DNA of 64,000 nucleotides from Bacteroidaceae bacterium (GTDB lineage Bacteria; Bacteroidota; Bacteroidia; Bacteroidales; Bacteroidaceae): NCBI GenBank assembly GCA_017651315.1, contig JAGCDE010000022.1, positions 48,803 to 112,802 of the forward strand, read 5' to 3'. Shown piece by piece: positions 9,063 to 16,499 of this stretch (position 1 is its first letter; each line of letters starts with the position of its first letter). The notes under the pieces were generated by a model. It saw only the letters and a program-made list of their open reading frames with translations, ran no database searches and was not told where the DNA came from. The position numbers and the translations under genes were made by a program.

Positions 9063-12000
9063 ATGAAAAAAAATTTATTATTGGTTTATTTTGCAGTGGC
9101 TATGTGTACTACCCAGCTTTTTTCACAGACCGGACAGGAAACAGGTCTGCTCATTAATGAGGTGGAAGCGGACCTGACAGGCAATATACTGCCTTTCTGG
9201 ATGGAGCGGACAACCGATCCCGATGGCGGATTCTACGGATCTGTCAATATAGAGGGAGAGCCTGTTCCCAATTCCGAAAAGGGCTCGATACTGAATGCCC
9301 GGATTCTATGGACATTCTCCAAGGCTTTCCGGCATTACGGGTCAGAGAATTACAGACAGACTGCGGACAGGGCAGCCGATTATTTCATCGGCCGTTTCAT
9401 TGACCCGAAATACGGCGGAGTGGTCTGGAGCCTTGATTCTGAAGGTCACGTCAAGGATTATACCAAGCAGACGTATGCCACCGCCTTCGGAATATACGGA
9501 CTGGCGGAGCATTTCCAGGCTACCGGGGACCGTCGGAGTCTCGACGCAGCCATCGGCCTGTTCCGGACACTTGAAGAGCATGTACATGACAATGCCAGAC
9601 AGGGCTACATCGAGACTTTCGGCCGTGACTGGACCCCTACGAAAGACCTCGGTGTGGACCGTATGGCGGGGGCTACCAAAACCATGAACACCCATATTCA
9701 TCTGATGGAGGCTTTTACGACTCTTTATCAGGTATGGCCTGACTCCACTCTCCGTGAGCGTCTGCACGAGTTGCTGGATATCCTTCAGAGAAGGCTTTAT
9801 GATTCCAAGACCAAACATCTGGTATTGTTCTGTACCGATGAATGGGAACCTATAGGGCACGTCGATTCATACGGTCACGATATAGAGACTTCATGGCTCC
9901 TGTGTGAGGCTGCCGAGGCGCTTGACGATGGGGATCTGCTGACTGTCATCCGCCGGCAGAGTGTGGAGATGGTGGATGCGGCACTATCCGAGGGTATGAC
10001 TCCTGAAGGACTGATGCAGTATGAGAAGACTGAATCAGGAATCAGCAGCCAAAGATCGTGGTGGCCCCAGTGTGAGACTGTCATCGGGTGCATCAATGCC
10101 TGGCAGATAACAGGAGAACGCAGGTATTTCGATGCGGCCGTCAGGACCTGGAACTTTATAAAGGAGCACTTCATTGACAGCCGTAACGGTGAATGGTTCA
10201 AGTATCTGAACAGTCAGGGGAGGCCGATGCGTGAGGACAAGGCGAGCATGTGGAACTGTCCTTATCACAACAGCCGTGTGGCATTCGAACTGATGACCCG
10301 GCTTGTTCCGGAAACCGTCCATACCGAAGTGATGGCATGGAGCAACATGACAGGTGTCCGTCTGGATGGTGAACTCATTGATTTTGAATCAACTCTCAGG
10401 GTGGGTACTCCGGGCGGAGAGATTGAATCCACAGGTCGCGAGAAACAGAATGGTGTCCGATACAGGCGGGATGGTCTCACACAGGCTACTCAGATAACAA
10501 TGAAAGACGGGACCGGATTCAGCCAGACTGTCACCGATATTGACAAGTCAACCGTAAGACTCTCCTGGGAAGTGACTGCCGGTGAGAAATCCGAAGGCTC
10601 CGCCTATTTCTGCATGAGTTTTGCGCCAAAGCACTATTCCGATGCCAGAATCAGGATTTCCGGCAGAAAGGTTACAATAAAATCCCCAGAACGGAATATC
10701 GAACTGGCCTTCGACAGGAATGTCAAGTCTTTTGTCCGCGAGGAGGAGGGGAACAAAGTGCTGTATGTCACCCTGATGCCGGCGCTTGCGGATGGCGGAA
10801 ATGCAAGACTGGACGCCACTATGAAGGTTGACGGTCTGCGTCACCATGAGGATGTGTCGGTAACTCTGGACATCACCAGACCCGGACGGGTTTTCACCGG
10901 TTTCGGAGGTAACTTCCGCATACAGAATTCGCGTAAGGATCCTGAAGTCATCGACTACTGTCTCAGGAACATGCGCGTGGCATTCGGACGGGTCGAGATG
11001 CCGTGGGCACAGTGGGACCAGTTCATCCGGCAGTCAGGTGGAGAGGAGACAGGTCAGCTGCCCGGCAGAAACGTTCCTGCGCATATACTTGAAAGCGCTG
11101 AAACGGCGCAACGCCTGAAAAGGACGGGAATGCCGGTGATTGTCAGCTGCTGGTTCCCTCCCCAGTGGGCATGCAACCGCACAACCCGTTCTGACGGGAC
11201 ATCTTTCGCCTATTCCCTGAAGCCTGAGATGCAGGACAGCATATACGGATCGTTGGCAGGTTACCTGTTGTATCTCAAGAGGGTATGGGGCGTGGAAGCT
11301 GACTATTTCTCGTTCAATGAATCCGATCTTGGTATCAATGTCGTCCACACTCCCGAGGAGCACCGTGACTTCATCAAGGGGTTCGGCGAATATATGGCCC
11401 GGCTGGACTTGAAGACCAGGATGCTGCTCGGTGACAATTCCGATGCCACAACATTTGATTTTATCGTTCCTACACTGAATGATCCGTCGGCCCATAAATA
11501 TGTAGGTGCGATATCCTTCCACTCGTGGCGGGGATGCGATGACGAGACCCTCGGCAAATGGGCCGCAGCAGCAAGGGAGATGAACGTACCTCTCATAATA
11601 GGTGAGGGGAGCACCGATGCCGCAGCCCACCAGTATGCGTCAATATTCAACGAGACGACATTCGCCCTGTATGAAATAAACCTATACACCCGTATATGCG
11701 CTATTTGCCAGCCGCTCAGCATACTTCAATGGCAGCTGACATCGGACTATTCGATACTGTGGGGAGACGGCATCTACGGCTCGGACGGTCCCCTGCGTCC
11801 TACCCAGCGGTTCTGGAACCTGAAACAGCTGTCCATGACCCCTGAAGATGCCTTTGCCATCCCTACCGTTTGTGATAAGGACAATGTCAACACCGCCGCT
11901 TTCTATAACCCCGCAACGGGACTGGCCGCCGTCCATATCGTAAACAATGCCGCTTCATGCAATGCAGTCGTATCCGGACTGCCTGAGTCGGCGTCCAAGG

Positions 12001-12119
12001 CTTACGTGCGCATTACCGGGTCGGGCAGAAATTCCGAATCCCGGTGCCTGGAGTTCCAGGGTGGTGAACTTAAACTGTATATGCCGGCTGAAAGTTTTGT
12101 CAGCATATTCATCGAATAG
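9063..12119 (+). CDS. Exported cellobiose/mannobiose 2-epimerase fused to a clan GH-A glycosidase
   Basis: A 1018-residue protein. I start it at 9063 because an AAGGA site precedes it and MKKNLLLVYFAVAM begins a signal peptide ending near LFSQ. Residues about 25-415 form an AGE-type (alpha/alpha)6 2-epimerase: the three catalytic-site His motifs of cellobiose 2-epimerase are present (NTHIHLMEAF, YGHDIETSWLL, WNCPYHNSRVAFEL). Residues about 425-610 look like a beta-sandwich linker. From about 620 a GH30-like (beta/alpha)8 domain follows (FTGFGGNFR), with putative acid/base Glu in FSFNESDLG near 751 and nucleophile Glu in LIIGEGST near 845, and a C-terminal beta domain. It could epimerise the reducing end of mannobiose and then cleave. 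The single ORF and signal peptide are seen; the coupled activity is inferred. Confidence 0.8.
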   Translation: MKKNLLLVYFAVAMCTTQLFSQTGQETGLLINEVEADLTGNILPFWMERTTDPDGGFYGSVNIEGEPVPNSEKGSILNARILWTFSKAFRHYGSENYRQTADRAADYFIGRFIDPKYGGVVWSLDSEGHVKDYTKQTYATAFGIYGLAEHFQATGDRRSLDAAIGLFRTLEEHVHDNARQGYIETFGRDWTPTKDLGVDRMAGATKTMNTHIHLMEAFTTLYQVWPDSTLRERLHELLDILQRRLYDSKTKHLVLFCTDEWEPIGHVDSYGHDIETSWLLCEAAEALDDGDLLTVIRRQSVEMVDAALSEGMTPEGLMQYEKTESGISSQRSWWPQCETVIGCINAWQITGERRYFDAAVRTWNFIKEHFIDSRNGEWFKYLNSQGRPMREDKASMWNCPYHNSRVAFELMTRLVPETVHTEVMAWSNMTGVRLDGELIDFESTLRVGTPGGEIESTGREKQNGVRYRRDGLTQATQITMKDGTGFSQTVTDIDKSTVRLSWEVTAGEKSEGSAYFCMSFAPKHYSDARIRISGRKVTIKSPERNIELAFDRNVKSFVREEEGNKVLYVTLMPALADGGNARLDATMKVDGLRHHEDVSVTLDITRPGRVFTGFGGNFRIQNSRKDPEVIDYCLRNMRVAFGRVEMPWAQWDQFIRQSGGEETGQLPGRNVPAHILESAETAQRLKRTGMPVIVSCWFPPQWACNRTTRSDGTSFAYSLKPEMQDSIYGSLAGYLLYLKRVWGVEADYFSFNESDLGINVVHTPEEHRDFIKGFGEYMARLDLKTRMLLGDNSDATTFDFIVPTLNDPSAHKYVGAISFHSWRGCDDETLGKWAAAAREMNVPLIIGEGSTDAAAHQYASIFNETTFALYEINLYTRICAICQPLSILQWQLTSDYSILWGDGIYGSDGPLRPTQRFWNLKQLSMTPEDAFAIPTVCDKDNVNTAAFYNPATGLAAVHIVNNAASCNAVVSGLPESASKAYVRITGSGRNSESRCLEFQGGELKLYMPAESFVSIFIE

Positions 12120-12193
12120 TTACTGGAAATAGGAATCTGTTTGATTCTTACGGAACAGATCAAAACAGATTCTGAATCCGGGCTTACGTAAAC

Positions 12194-12229
12194 AAAAGAG
12201 GCCGTTCCTTACCCGGAATGACCTCTTTT
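12194..12229. terminator. Bidirectional intrinsic terminator between convergent genes
   Basis: AAAAGAGG at 12194-12201 pairs with CCTCTTTT at 12222-12229, with an inner TTCC/GGAA pair; the A and T tracts make it usable on both strands. It separates the epimerase-glycosidase gene from the trpB-like gene. Confidence 0.7.
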
Positions 12230-12263
12230 GCTTTCTTGCCGGCCTATAGCCGATGGAAAGGCA

Positions 12264-13628
12264 TCACTTGTTCAGGGCATCGGCACTTGCCATATAACGT
12301 GCCAGATCCTCGTCGCTTACATGGAAGTCCTGAAGCTCGCCGGAGATATACTGGTCGTATGCGGACATATCCACGAAACCGTGACCTGACAGGTTGAAGA
12401 GGATAGTCTTCTGCTCGCCTGTCTCCTTGCACTTGAGAGCCTCACGGATGGTAGCAGCGATAGCGTGGCAGCTTTCGGGAGCGGGGATGATGCCCTCGGT
12501 CTGGGCAAACAGCACACCTGCCTTGAATGACTCGGTCTGTTCAATATCAACAGCCTCCATATAGCCGTCCTTCATGAGCTGGCTCAGTACTACACCTGCA
12601 CCGTGGTAACGCAGACCGCCTGCATGGATTGTGGCGGGCTTGAAGGTGTGGCCCAGAGTGTACATCGGGAGCAGCGGGGTGAGACCTGACTCATCGCCGA
12701 AGTCATACTCGAACTTACCGCGGGTCAGCTTGGGGCATGATGCGGGCTCGGCAGCAATGAAGCGGGTGTTCTTCTCACCGCTTATCTTATGACGCATGAA
12801 CGGCAGAGCCAGACCGCAGAAGTTGGAGCCACCGCCGAAGCAGGCAATCACGATATCGGGATATTCACCGGTCATTTCCATCTGTTTCTCGGCTTCGAGA
12901 CCGATTACGGTCTGGTGCATACACACATGGTTCAATACCGAACCGAGTGAGTATTTGCAGTTTGGTGTTGTTACAGCCAGCTCTATAGCCTCGGAGATGG
13001 CGCAACCGAGTGAGCCCTGGTCATTAGGGTTGGCAGTGAGGATGTCCTTGCCGGCACGGGTTGACATTGAAGGTGAGGGTGTTATGGCTGCACCGAATGT
13101 CTGCATGATTGAACGGCGGTAGGGCTTCTGGTTGTAGCTGGCCTTTACCATATATACGGCGCACTCAATGCCGAACTTCTTGGTGGCGTAGGAGAGGGCG
13201 CCGCCCCACTGGCCTGCTCCGGTCTCGGTGGTAAGGTTGGTAATGCCCTGTTTCTTGGCATAGTAGGCCTGTGCCAGAGCTGAGTTGAGTTTATGTGAAC
13301 CGGCGGGCGATACGCTCTCGTTCTTGAAATATATGTGCGCAGGAGTACCCAGAGCCTCCTCAAGGTCGTATGCACGTACCAATGGGGTGCAGCGGTATGA
13401 TGCGTACTGCTGGCGGATCTCTTCCGGAATCTCAATCCATTCGTCTTTCTGGTTCAGTTCCTGGTTAGCACACTCCTCACAGAAGATTGGATAGAGATCC
13501 TCGGGTTTCAGGGGCTGACGTGTTCCGGGATGGAGGAACGGCAGGGGTTTGTTGGGCATCACGGCCTGGATGTTGAACCATGCCTTCGGAATCTCGCTTT
13601 CGTTCAGTAAATACTTTTTCTGTTTCAT
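12264..13628 (-). CDS. Tryptophan synthase beta chain, TrpB2 type
   Basis: A 454-residue PLP enzyme that joins indole and serine to make tryptophan. It is longer than TrpB1 (about 400) and follows the TrpB2 pattern (COG1350 branch): an N-terminal extension (FNIQAVMPNKPLPFLHPGT), ESVSPAGSHKLNSA carrying the PLP Lys near residue 112, TETGAGQWGGAL, the phosphate-binding CFGGGSNFCG loop, and a C-terminal LFNLSGHGFVDM. No trpA or other trp gene is next to it. TrpB2 can act alone, recycling indole, or serve the pathway where trpB1 is absent. A leader ORF and terminator upstream suggest attenuation control. Confidence 0.92.
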   Translation of the reverse strand: MKQKKYLLNESEIPKAWFNIQAVMPNKPLPFLHPGTRQPLKPEDLYPIFCEECANQELNQKDEWIEIPEEIRQQYASYRCTPLVRAYDLEEALGTPAHIYFKNESVSPAGSHKLNSALAQAYYAKKQGITNLTTETGAGQWGGALSYATKKFGIECAVYMVKASYNQKPYRRSIMQTFGAAITPSPSMSTRAGKDILTANPNDQGSLGCAISEAIELAVTTPNCKYSLGSVLNHVCMHQTVIGLEAEKQMEMTGEYPDIVIACFGGGSNFCGLALPFMRHKISGEKNTRFIAAEPASCPKLTRGKFEYDFGDESGLTPLLPMYTLGHTFKPATIHAGGLRYHGAGVVLSQLMKDGYMEAVDIEQTESFKAGVLFAQTEGIIPAPESCHAIAATIREALKCKETGEQKTILFNLSGHGFVDMSAYDQYISGELQDFHVSDEDLARYMASADALNK

Positions 13629-13695
13629 AGTAGTTTTGGTTAAAGTTGTTTTATGTTGTTTTATGTTGTTTGTTCTGTTTCAGCTTTTGTTGTCC

Positions 13696-13737
13696 TGAAA
13701 AAGTTCCGGGCCTCGTCGCAGATGCGGCAAGGCCCGG
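13696..13737 (-). terminator. Putative attenuator/intrinsic terminator in the trpB2 leader
   Basis: Read leftward, CCGGGCCT (13737-13730) pairs with AGGCCCGG (13713-13706), inner bases extend the stem almost to a tiny loop, and a run of five T follows at about 13701-13697. It lies 34 bases after the leader ORF and about 70 bases before the trpB2 start, so it can stop transcription before the gene. Confidence 0.75.
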
Positions 13738-13770
13738 ATATATCTTTAATACATACAGAGCGTCAACCTC

Positions 13771-13815
13771 CTACGACTTAGTCCAGCTGTAAGGGTTGCC
13801 ACCACCAATATGCAT
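13771..13815 (-). CDS. Putative tryptophan leader peptide
   Basis: A 14-codon ORF, MHIGGGNPYSWTKS, ending in TAG, with a single Trp codon at position 11. It begins about 35 bases after the predicted transcription start and is followed by an intrinsic terminator, the layout of an attenuator. One Trp codon is weak for classic attenuation, but a nascent-peptide stalling mechanism is possible. The peptide is too short to confirm by codon use. It may instead be part of a structured RNA; the order promoter, ORF, terminator, trpB2 is what I can see. Confidence 0.55.
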   Translation of the reverse strand: MHIGGGNPYSWTKS

Positions 13816-13856
13816 TGAAGTTAATCATTCTGTCAGTTTTCTGTTCGTTTCGTCTG

Positions 13857-13886
13857 CAAATTTACGTCATGTTTTTGAATATGCAA
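13857..13886 (-). promoter_or_regulatory. Promoter of the trpB2 transcript
   Basis: On the minus strand a TTG (13886-13884) is separated by exactly 19 bases from TAAATTTG (13864-13857), a near-consensus Bacteroidetes sigma-ABfr promoter. Transcription should begin near 13850. Confidence 0.7.
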
Positions 13887-13952
13887 CACTTTTGCTACAA
13901 AAAAATTCATTCAGCATCAATAATCCTGTTGGGGTATCGGATTCTCAGATTC

Positions 13953-14720
13953 TTAAACAGAACCTGAATGCTGATACATGTCGGCTTGAACTTTGCAGAA
14001 CTCAAGTCTGGCGCTGAAACAGGATGTCCCACCGACTCGCCCCTGAACATACCATATCCCGTTTTCGTCGGAACCCATGTAGAGGGAAACCACGTCGTCG
14101 GCGTGAATCTCATGGGCGTACTGGACCTGTATGTCCTGTATCCTGTGGCAAGACATGAAATCCATTCCGAACAGGTCAAACACCCAGCTCAGGTACATTG
14201 CGTTGTTTGCATGGCGGTTCACGTCTATGTCGGAATAGCATATCCTGTGTGTGCCCTTCAGTTCCATGTTGACCGTGGAGGGAGGGTTAATCTTGCCGCA
14301 TTCCGTGTCAAATACATCCTCCACGATGGCCTGTGACTCCTTGACGAGTGCCAGATGCCGGTCAACGCCTCTTGTCTCAATGTTCATGATGGTCCAGACG
14401 GTCGATGCCCGTACCATCATGCCGCCGTCTCCGGAGGTCACGGTGAAGTTTCGTGTGTAGAGCGGTCCGGACTGCTTCCGGTGCCAGGTGCTGAGCGTTA
14501 TCTCATCGCCCCACTTGGGCATACGGTCAATCCTGATGTGCAGCCTGATTATGGCCCAGAACAGGTTCATCGGGCTTAGCGTGTCGAATCCCACCCCGAG
14601 CATGGCTGAACCGAGATACGCCATCTCCTGCAGATGGTTCTGCAGGCAGTGGGGTTTAATTTCTGCCCTGAAATCGGTATCGTAACTGTCAACAGTTACC
14701 GTTCTTACACATTTCTCCAT
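13953..14720 (-). CDS. Acyl-ACP thioesterase (FatA/FatB-like)
   Basis: A 255-residue double hot-dog thioesterase that hydrolyses acyl-ACP to free fatty acid in the cytoplasm. The second hot-dog half carries SDIDVNRHANNAMYL near residue 168, matching the Asn/His active-site region of bacterial acyl-ACP thioesterases; the first half has FWAIIRLHIRIDRMPKWGD. It is the last gene of a three-gene run after the FabF-like and FabZ-like genes, nine bases after the latter. It would release the acyl chain made by those proteins. Chain length and downstream use are unknown. Confidence 0.85.
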   Translation of the reverse strand: MEKCVRTVTVDSYDTDFRAEIKPHCLQNHLQEMAYLGSAMLGVGFDTLSPMNLFWAIIRLHIRIDRMPKWGDEITLSTWHRKQSGPLYTRNFTVTSGDGGMMVRASTVWTIMNIETRGVDRHLALVKESQAIVEDVFDTECGKINPPSTVNMELKGTHRICYSDIDVNRHANNAMYLSWVFDLFGMDFMSCHRIQDIQVQYAHEIHADDVVSLYMGSDENGIWYVQGRVGGTSCFSARLEFCKVQADMYQHSGSV

Positions 14721-14729
14721 CGTTTCCTG

Positions 14730-15161
14730 CTATTTGTCAACCAACATGAATGAGAGCTGGCCGCAGCAGCACTGCTCTCCGTCCACCTCAGCGTATGCAT
14801 CGACCGACAGGAACGGGCCACGGCAGTTCAGTATCCTTGAATGTACACGGACGGTGTCACCCGGACGTACACTCTTCCTGAAGCGGACCTTGTCCATTCC
14901 CGCGTAGAGTGCCAGCTTCTCCTTAAGCTGTTCCTGAAAGAGCAGTACACTGCCCTGAGCCATTATCTCGCACAGTATCACTCCCGGAACGATAGGGTTG
15001 TCCGGAAAGTGACCGCGGGTGAAGTAGGGGTCATCGGGGATGGTGTATTCGGAAATGACACCATCCCCGGTGAGTTCTGACTTATCCACAAGAAGCATAG
15101 GCTCCCTGTGGGGTATGATCTGCATGAGCTGTTCCCTGTCCGATACCATGGCTTCAGGCAT
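14730..15161 (-). CDS. FabZ-like 3-hydroxyacyl-ACP dehydratase
   Basis: A 143-residue single hot-dog protein. It has the FabZ series IPHREPMLLVD, then GHFPDNPIVPGVILCEIMAQ, where the His of HFP (near residue 52) and the Glu of LCEIMAQ occupy the catalytic positions. FabZ dehydrates beta-hydroxyacyl-ACP to trans-2-enoyl-ACP. Its start overlaps the end of the FabF-like gene by eight bases. A housekeeping FabZ (often fused to LpxC in Bacteroidetes) is expected elsewhere, so this copy is probably dedicated to the local pathway. Confidence 0.87.
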   Translation of the reverse strand: MPEAMVSDREQLMQIIPHREPMLLVDKSELTGDGVISEYTIPDDPYFTRGHFPDNPIVPGVILCEIMAQGSVLLFQEQLKEKLALYAGMDKVRFRKSVRPGDTVRVHSRILNCRGPFLSVDAYAEVDGEQCCCGQLSFMLVDK

Positions 15162-16407
15162 TGAAACGGCGCAAGGCCACTGATGCGTTGTGTCCTCCGA
15201 ATCCTAATGAGCAGGAGAGGGCGTATCCTGCCTGAATGCGGCGGGCTGTGTTGGGGATGTAATCCAGGTCACACTCCGGGTCCGGTTCCCTGTAGCCGAT
15301 GGTGGGCGGGAGTACACCGCTTTCCAATGCAATAGCCGATGCTATCAGTTCCACTGCGCCTGTTGCACCCAGCATGTGGCCGTGCATGGACTTGGTGGAG
15401 CTTATCATCACCTTTCGGGCCTGCTCCTCACCAAGGGCGATCTTTATGGCCTTTGTCTCACAGCTGTCATTCATGTGGGTCCCTGTTCCGTGGGCATTAA
15501 TGTAGAGCAGTCCGTCATTCCTGTATCCGGCCTCCTGAAGTGCCAGACTCAGCGATGCGGCAGTGGTCGTGCCGTCGGGACGCGGAGCTGTATAATGGTA
15601 TGCATCGCATGTGTTGCCGTATCCGGCCACCTCGGCTATGATATGGGCTCCCCGCTTTGCTGCGTGCTCATACTCCTCAAGAATCATGATACCTGCCCCC
15701 TCGGCCATCACGAATCCTCCGCGGCGCCTGTCGAACGGCAGGCATGCCTCCTCAGGATTCTCAGCTGTAGTGAGCGCTTTCATGTTGGCGAATCCACCTA
15801 TGGCGAGAGGGTTCACTGCCGCTTCGGCGCCGCCGGTTATGATGGCATCGGCCATACCGTACTTTATGGCGCGGAAAGCCTCGCCTACGGCATGGGTGCT
15901 TGTGGCGCATGCCGATACCACCGGTAGGCAGGGACCCTGCGCGTTGAACTTTATGGCTATGTTCCCGGCTCCGAGATTACCGATCATCTCGGGGATGAAC
16001 AGTGGGGATACACGCTTGGCGCCCTCGTTGTTCATGACCAGCGTCTGGTCGATGAAAGTCTGCATGCCGCCTATGCCGGAGCCGACATATACTCCAAGAC
16101 GGCTTGCGCTGATGTTGTCACCTGCCTTCAGACCGCTCTGTTCCATAGCCTGCATGGCAGCGCAGATGCCGAACTGGCTGAACCTGTCACTGCGGCGCAC
16201 GCTGCCTGCGTCCATTCCCAGTTCCACCGGGTTGAAATCCTTGACCTGTCCGCCGACATGCACGTTCAGCGGTCCGAATTGCTCCATACCCTCAAGAAGT
16301 GACAGTCCGCAACGGCCGTTCTCTAAACTCTCCTTGAATTCACTTATGTTCTTACCTATGCATGAAACCACTCCCATGCCGGTGATTACAACTCTCTTTT
16401 CTGTCAT
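15154..16407 (-). CDS. FabF-like beta-ketoacyl-ACP synthase II
   Basis: A 417-residue condensing enzyme with the Cys-His-His triad of KAS I/II: nucleophile Cys in VSACATSTHA near residue 167, His in NAHGTGTHMND near 310, and His in KSMHGHMLGATGA near 345; the N terminus VVITGMGVVSCIGKN is typical. It condenses acyl-ACP with malonyl-ACP. It heads the fabF-fabZ-thioesterase run and has its own promoter and a 5' hairpin. No acyl-carrier-protein or ketoacyl reductase gene is beside it, so these must come from elsewhere. I leave the symbol blank because the main fabF is probably another gene. Confidence 0.9.
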   Translation of the reverse strand: MTEKRVVITGMGVVSCIGKNISEFKESLENGRCGLSLLEGMEQFGPLNVHVGGQVKDFNPVELGMDAGSVRRSDRFSQFGICAAMQAMEQSGLKAGDNISASRLGVYVGSGIGGMQTFIDQTLVMNNEGAKRVSPLFIPEMIGNLGAGNIAIKFNAQGPCLPVVSACATSTHAVGEAFRAIKYGMADAIITGGAEAAVNPLAIGGFANMKALTTAENPEEACLPFDRRRGGFVMAEGAGIMILEEYEHAAKRGAHIIAEVAGYGNTCDAYHYTAPRPDGTTTAASLSLALQEAGYRNDGLLYINAHGTGTHMNDSCETKAIKIALGEEQARKVMISSTKSMHGHMLGATGAVELIASAIALESGVLPPTIGYREPDPECDLDYIPNTARRIQAGYALSCSLGFGGHNASVALRRFNA

Positions 16408-16430
16408 GATGATTTGGTATAAATTTTTGA

Positions 16431-16486
16431 AGACACTTTCACGTTCAGCTTCAGAATCTGTTTTGGTCTGTTCCGTGAAAGTGTCT
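16431..16486 (-). promoter_or_regulatory. Long 5'-UTR hairpin of the fabF-like transcript
   Basis: A perfect 13-base inverted repeat (16431-16443 with 16474-16486) encloses a 30-base loop. Read on the minus strand it begins within a few bases of the predicted transcript start and ends about 24 bases before the fabF start codon. It could protect the 5' end of the mRNA or control its translation; it lacks a T run, so it is not a terminator on this strand. Confidence 0.6.
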
Positions 16487-16487
16487 G

Positions 16488-16495
16488 CAAAGGTA
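16488..16495 (-). promoter_or_regulatory. Putative -7 box for the fabF-fabZ-thioesterase operon
   Basis: TACCTTTG on the minus strand matches TAnnTTTG and lies only five bases after the stop of the ligase gene. It indicates that the three downstream genes have their own promoter even though the ligase precedes them in the same direction. Confidence 0.55.
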
Positions 16496-16499
16496 CTTA

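Noticed and set aside
13629-13952. Possible T-box or tRNA in the trpB2 leader
   Set aside because: No T-box sequence or cloverleaf can be drawn; promoter, small ORF and terminator explain the region.
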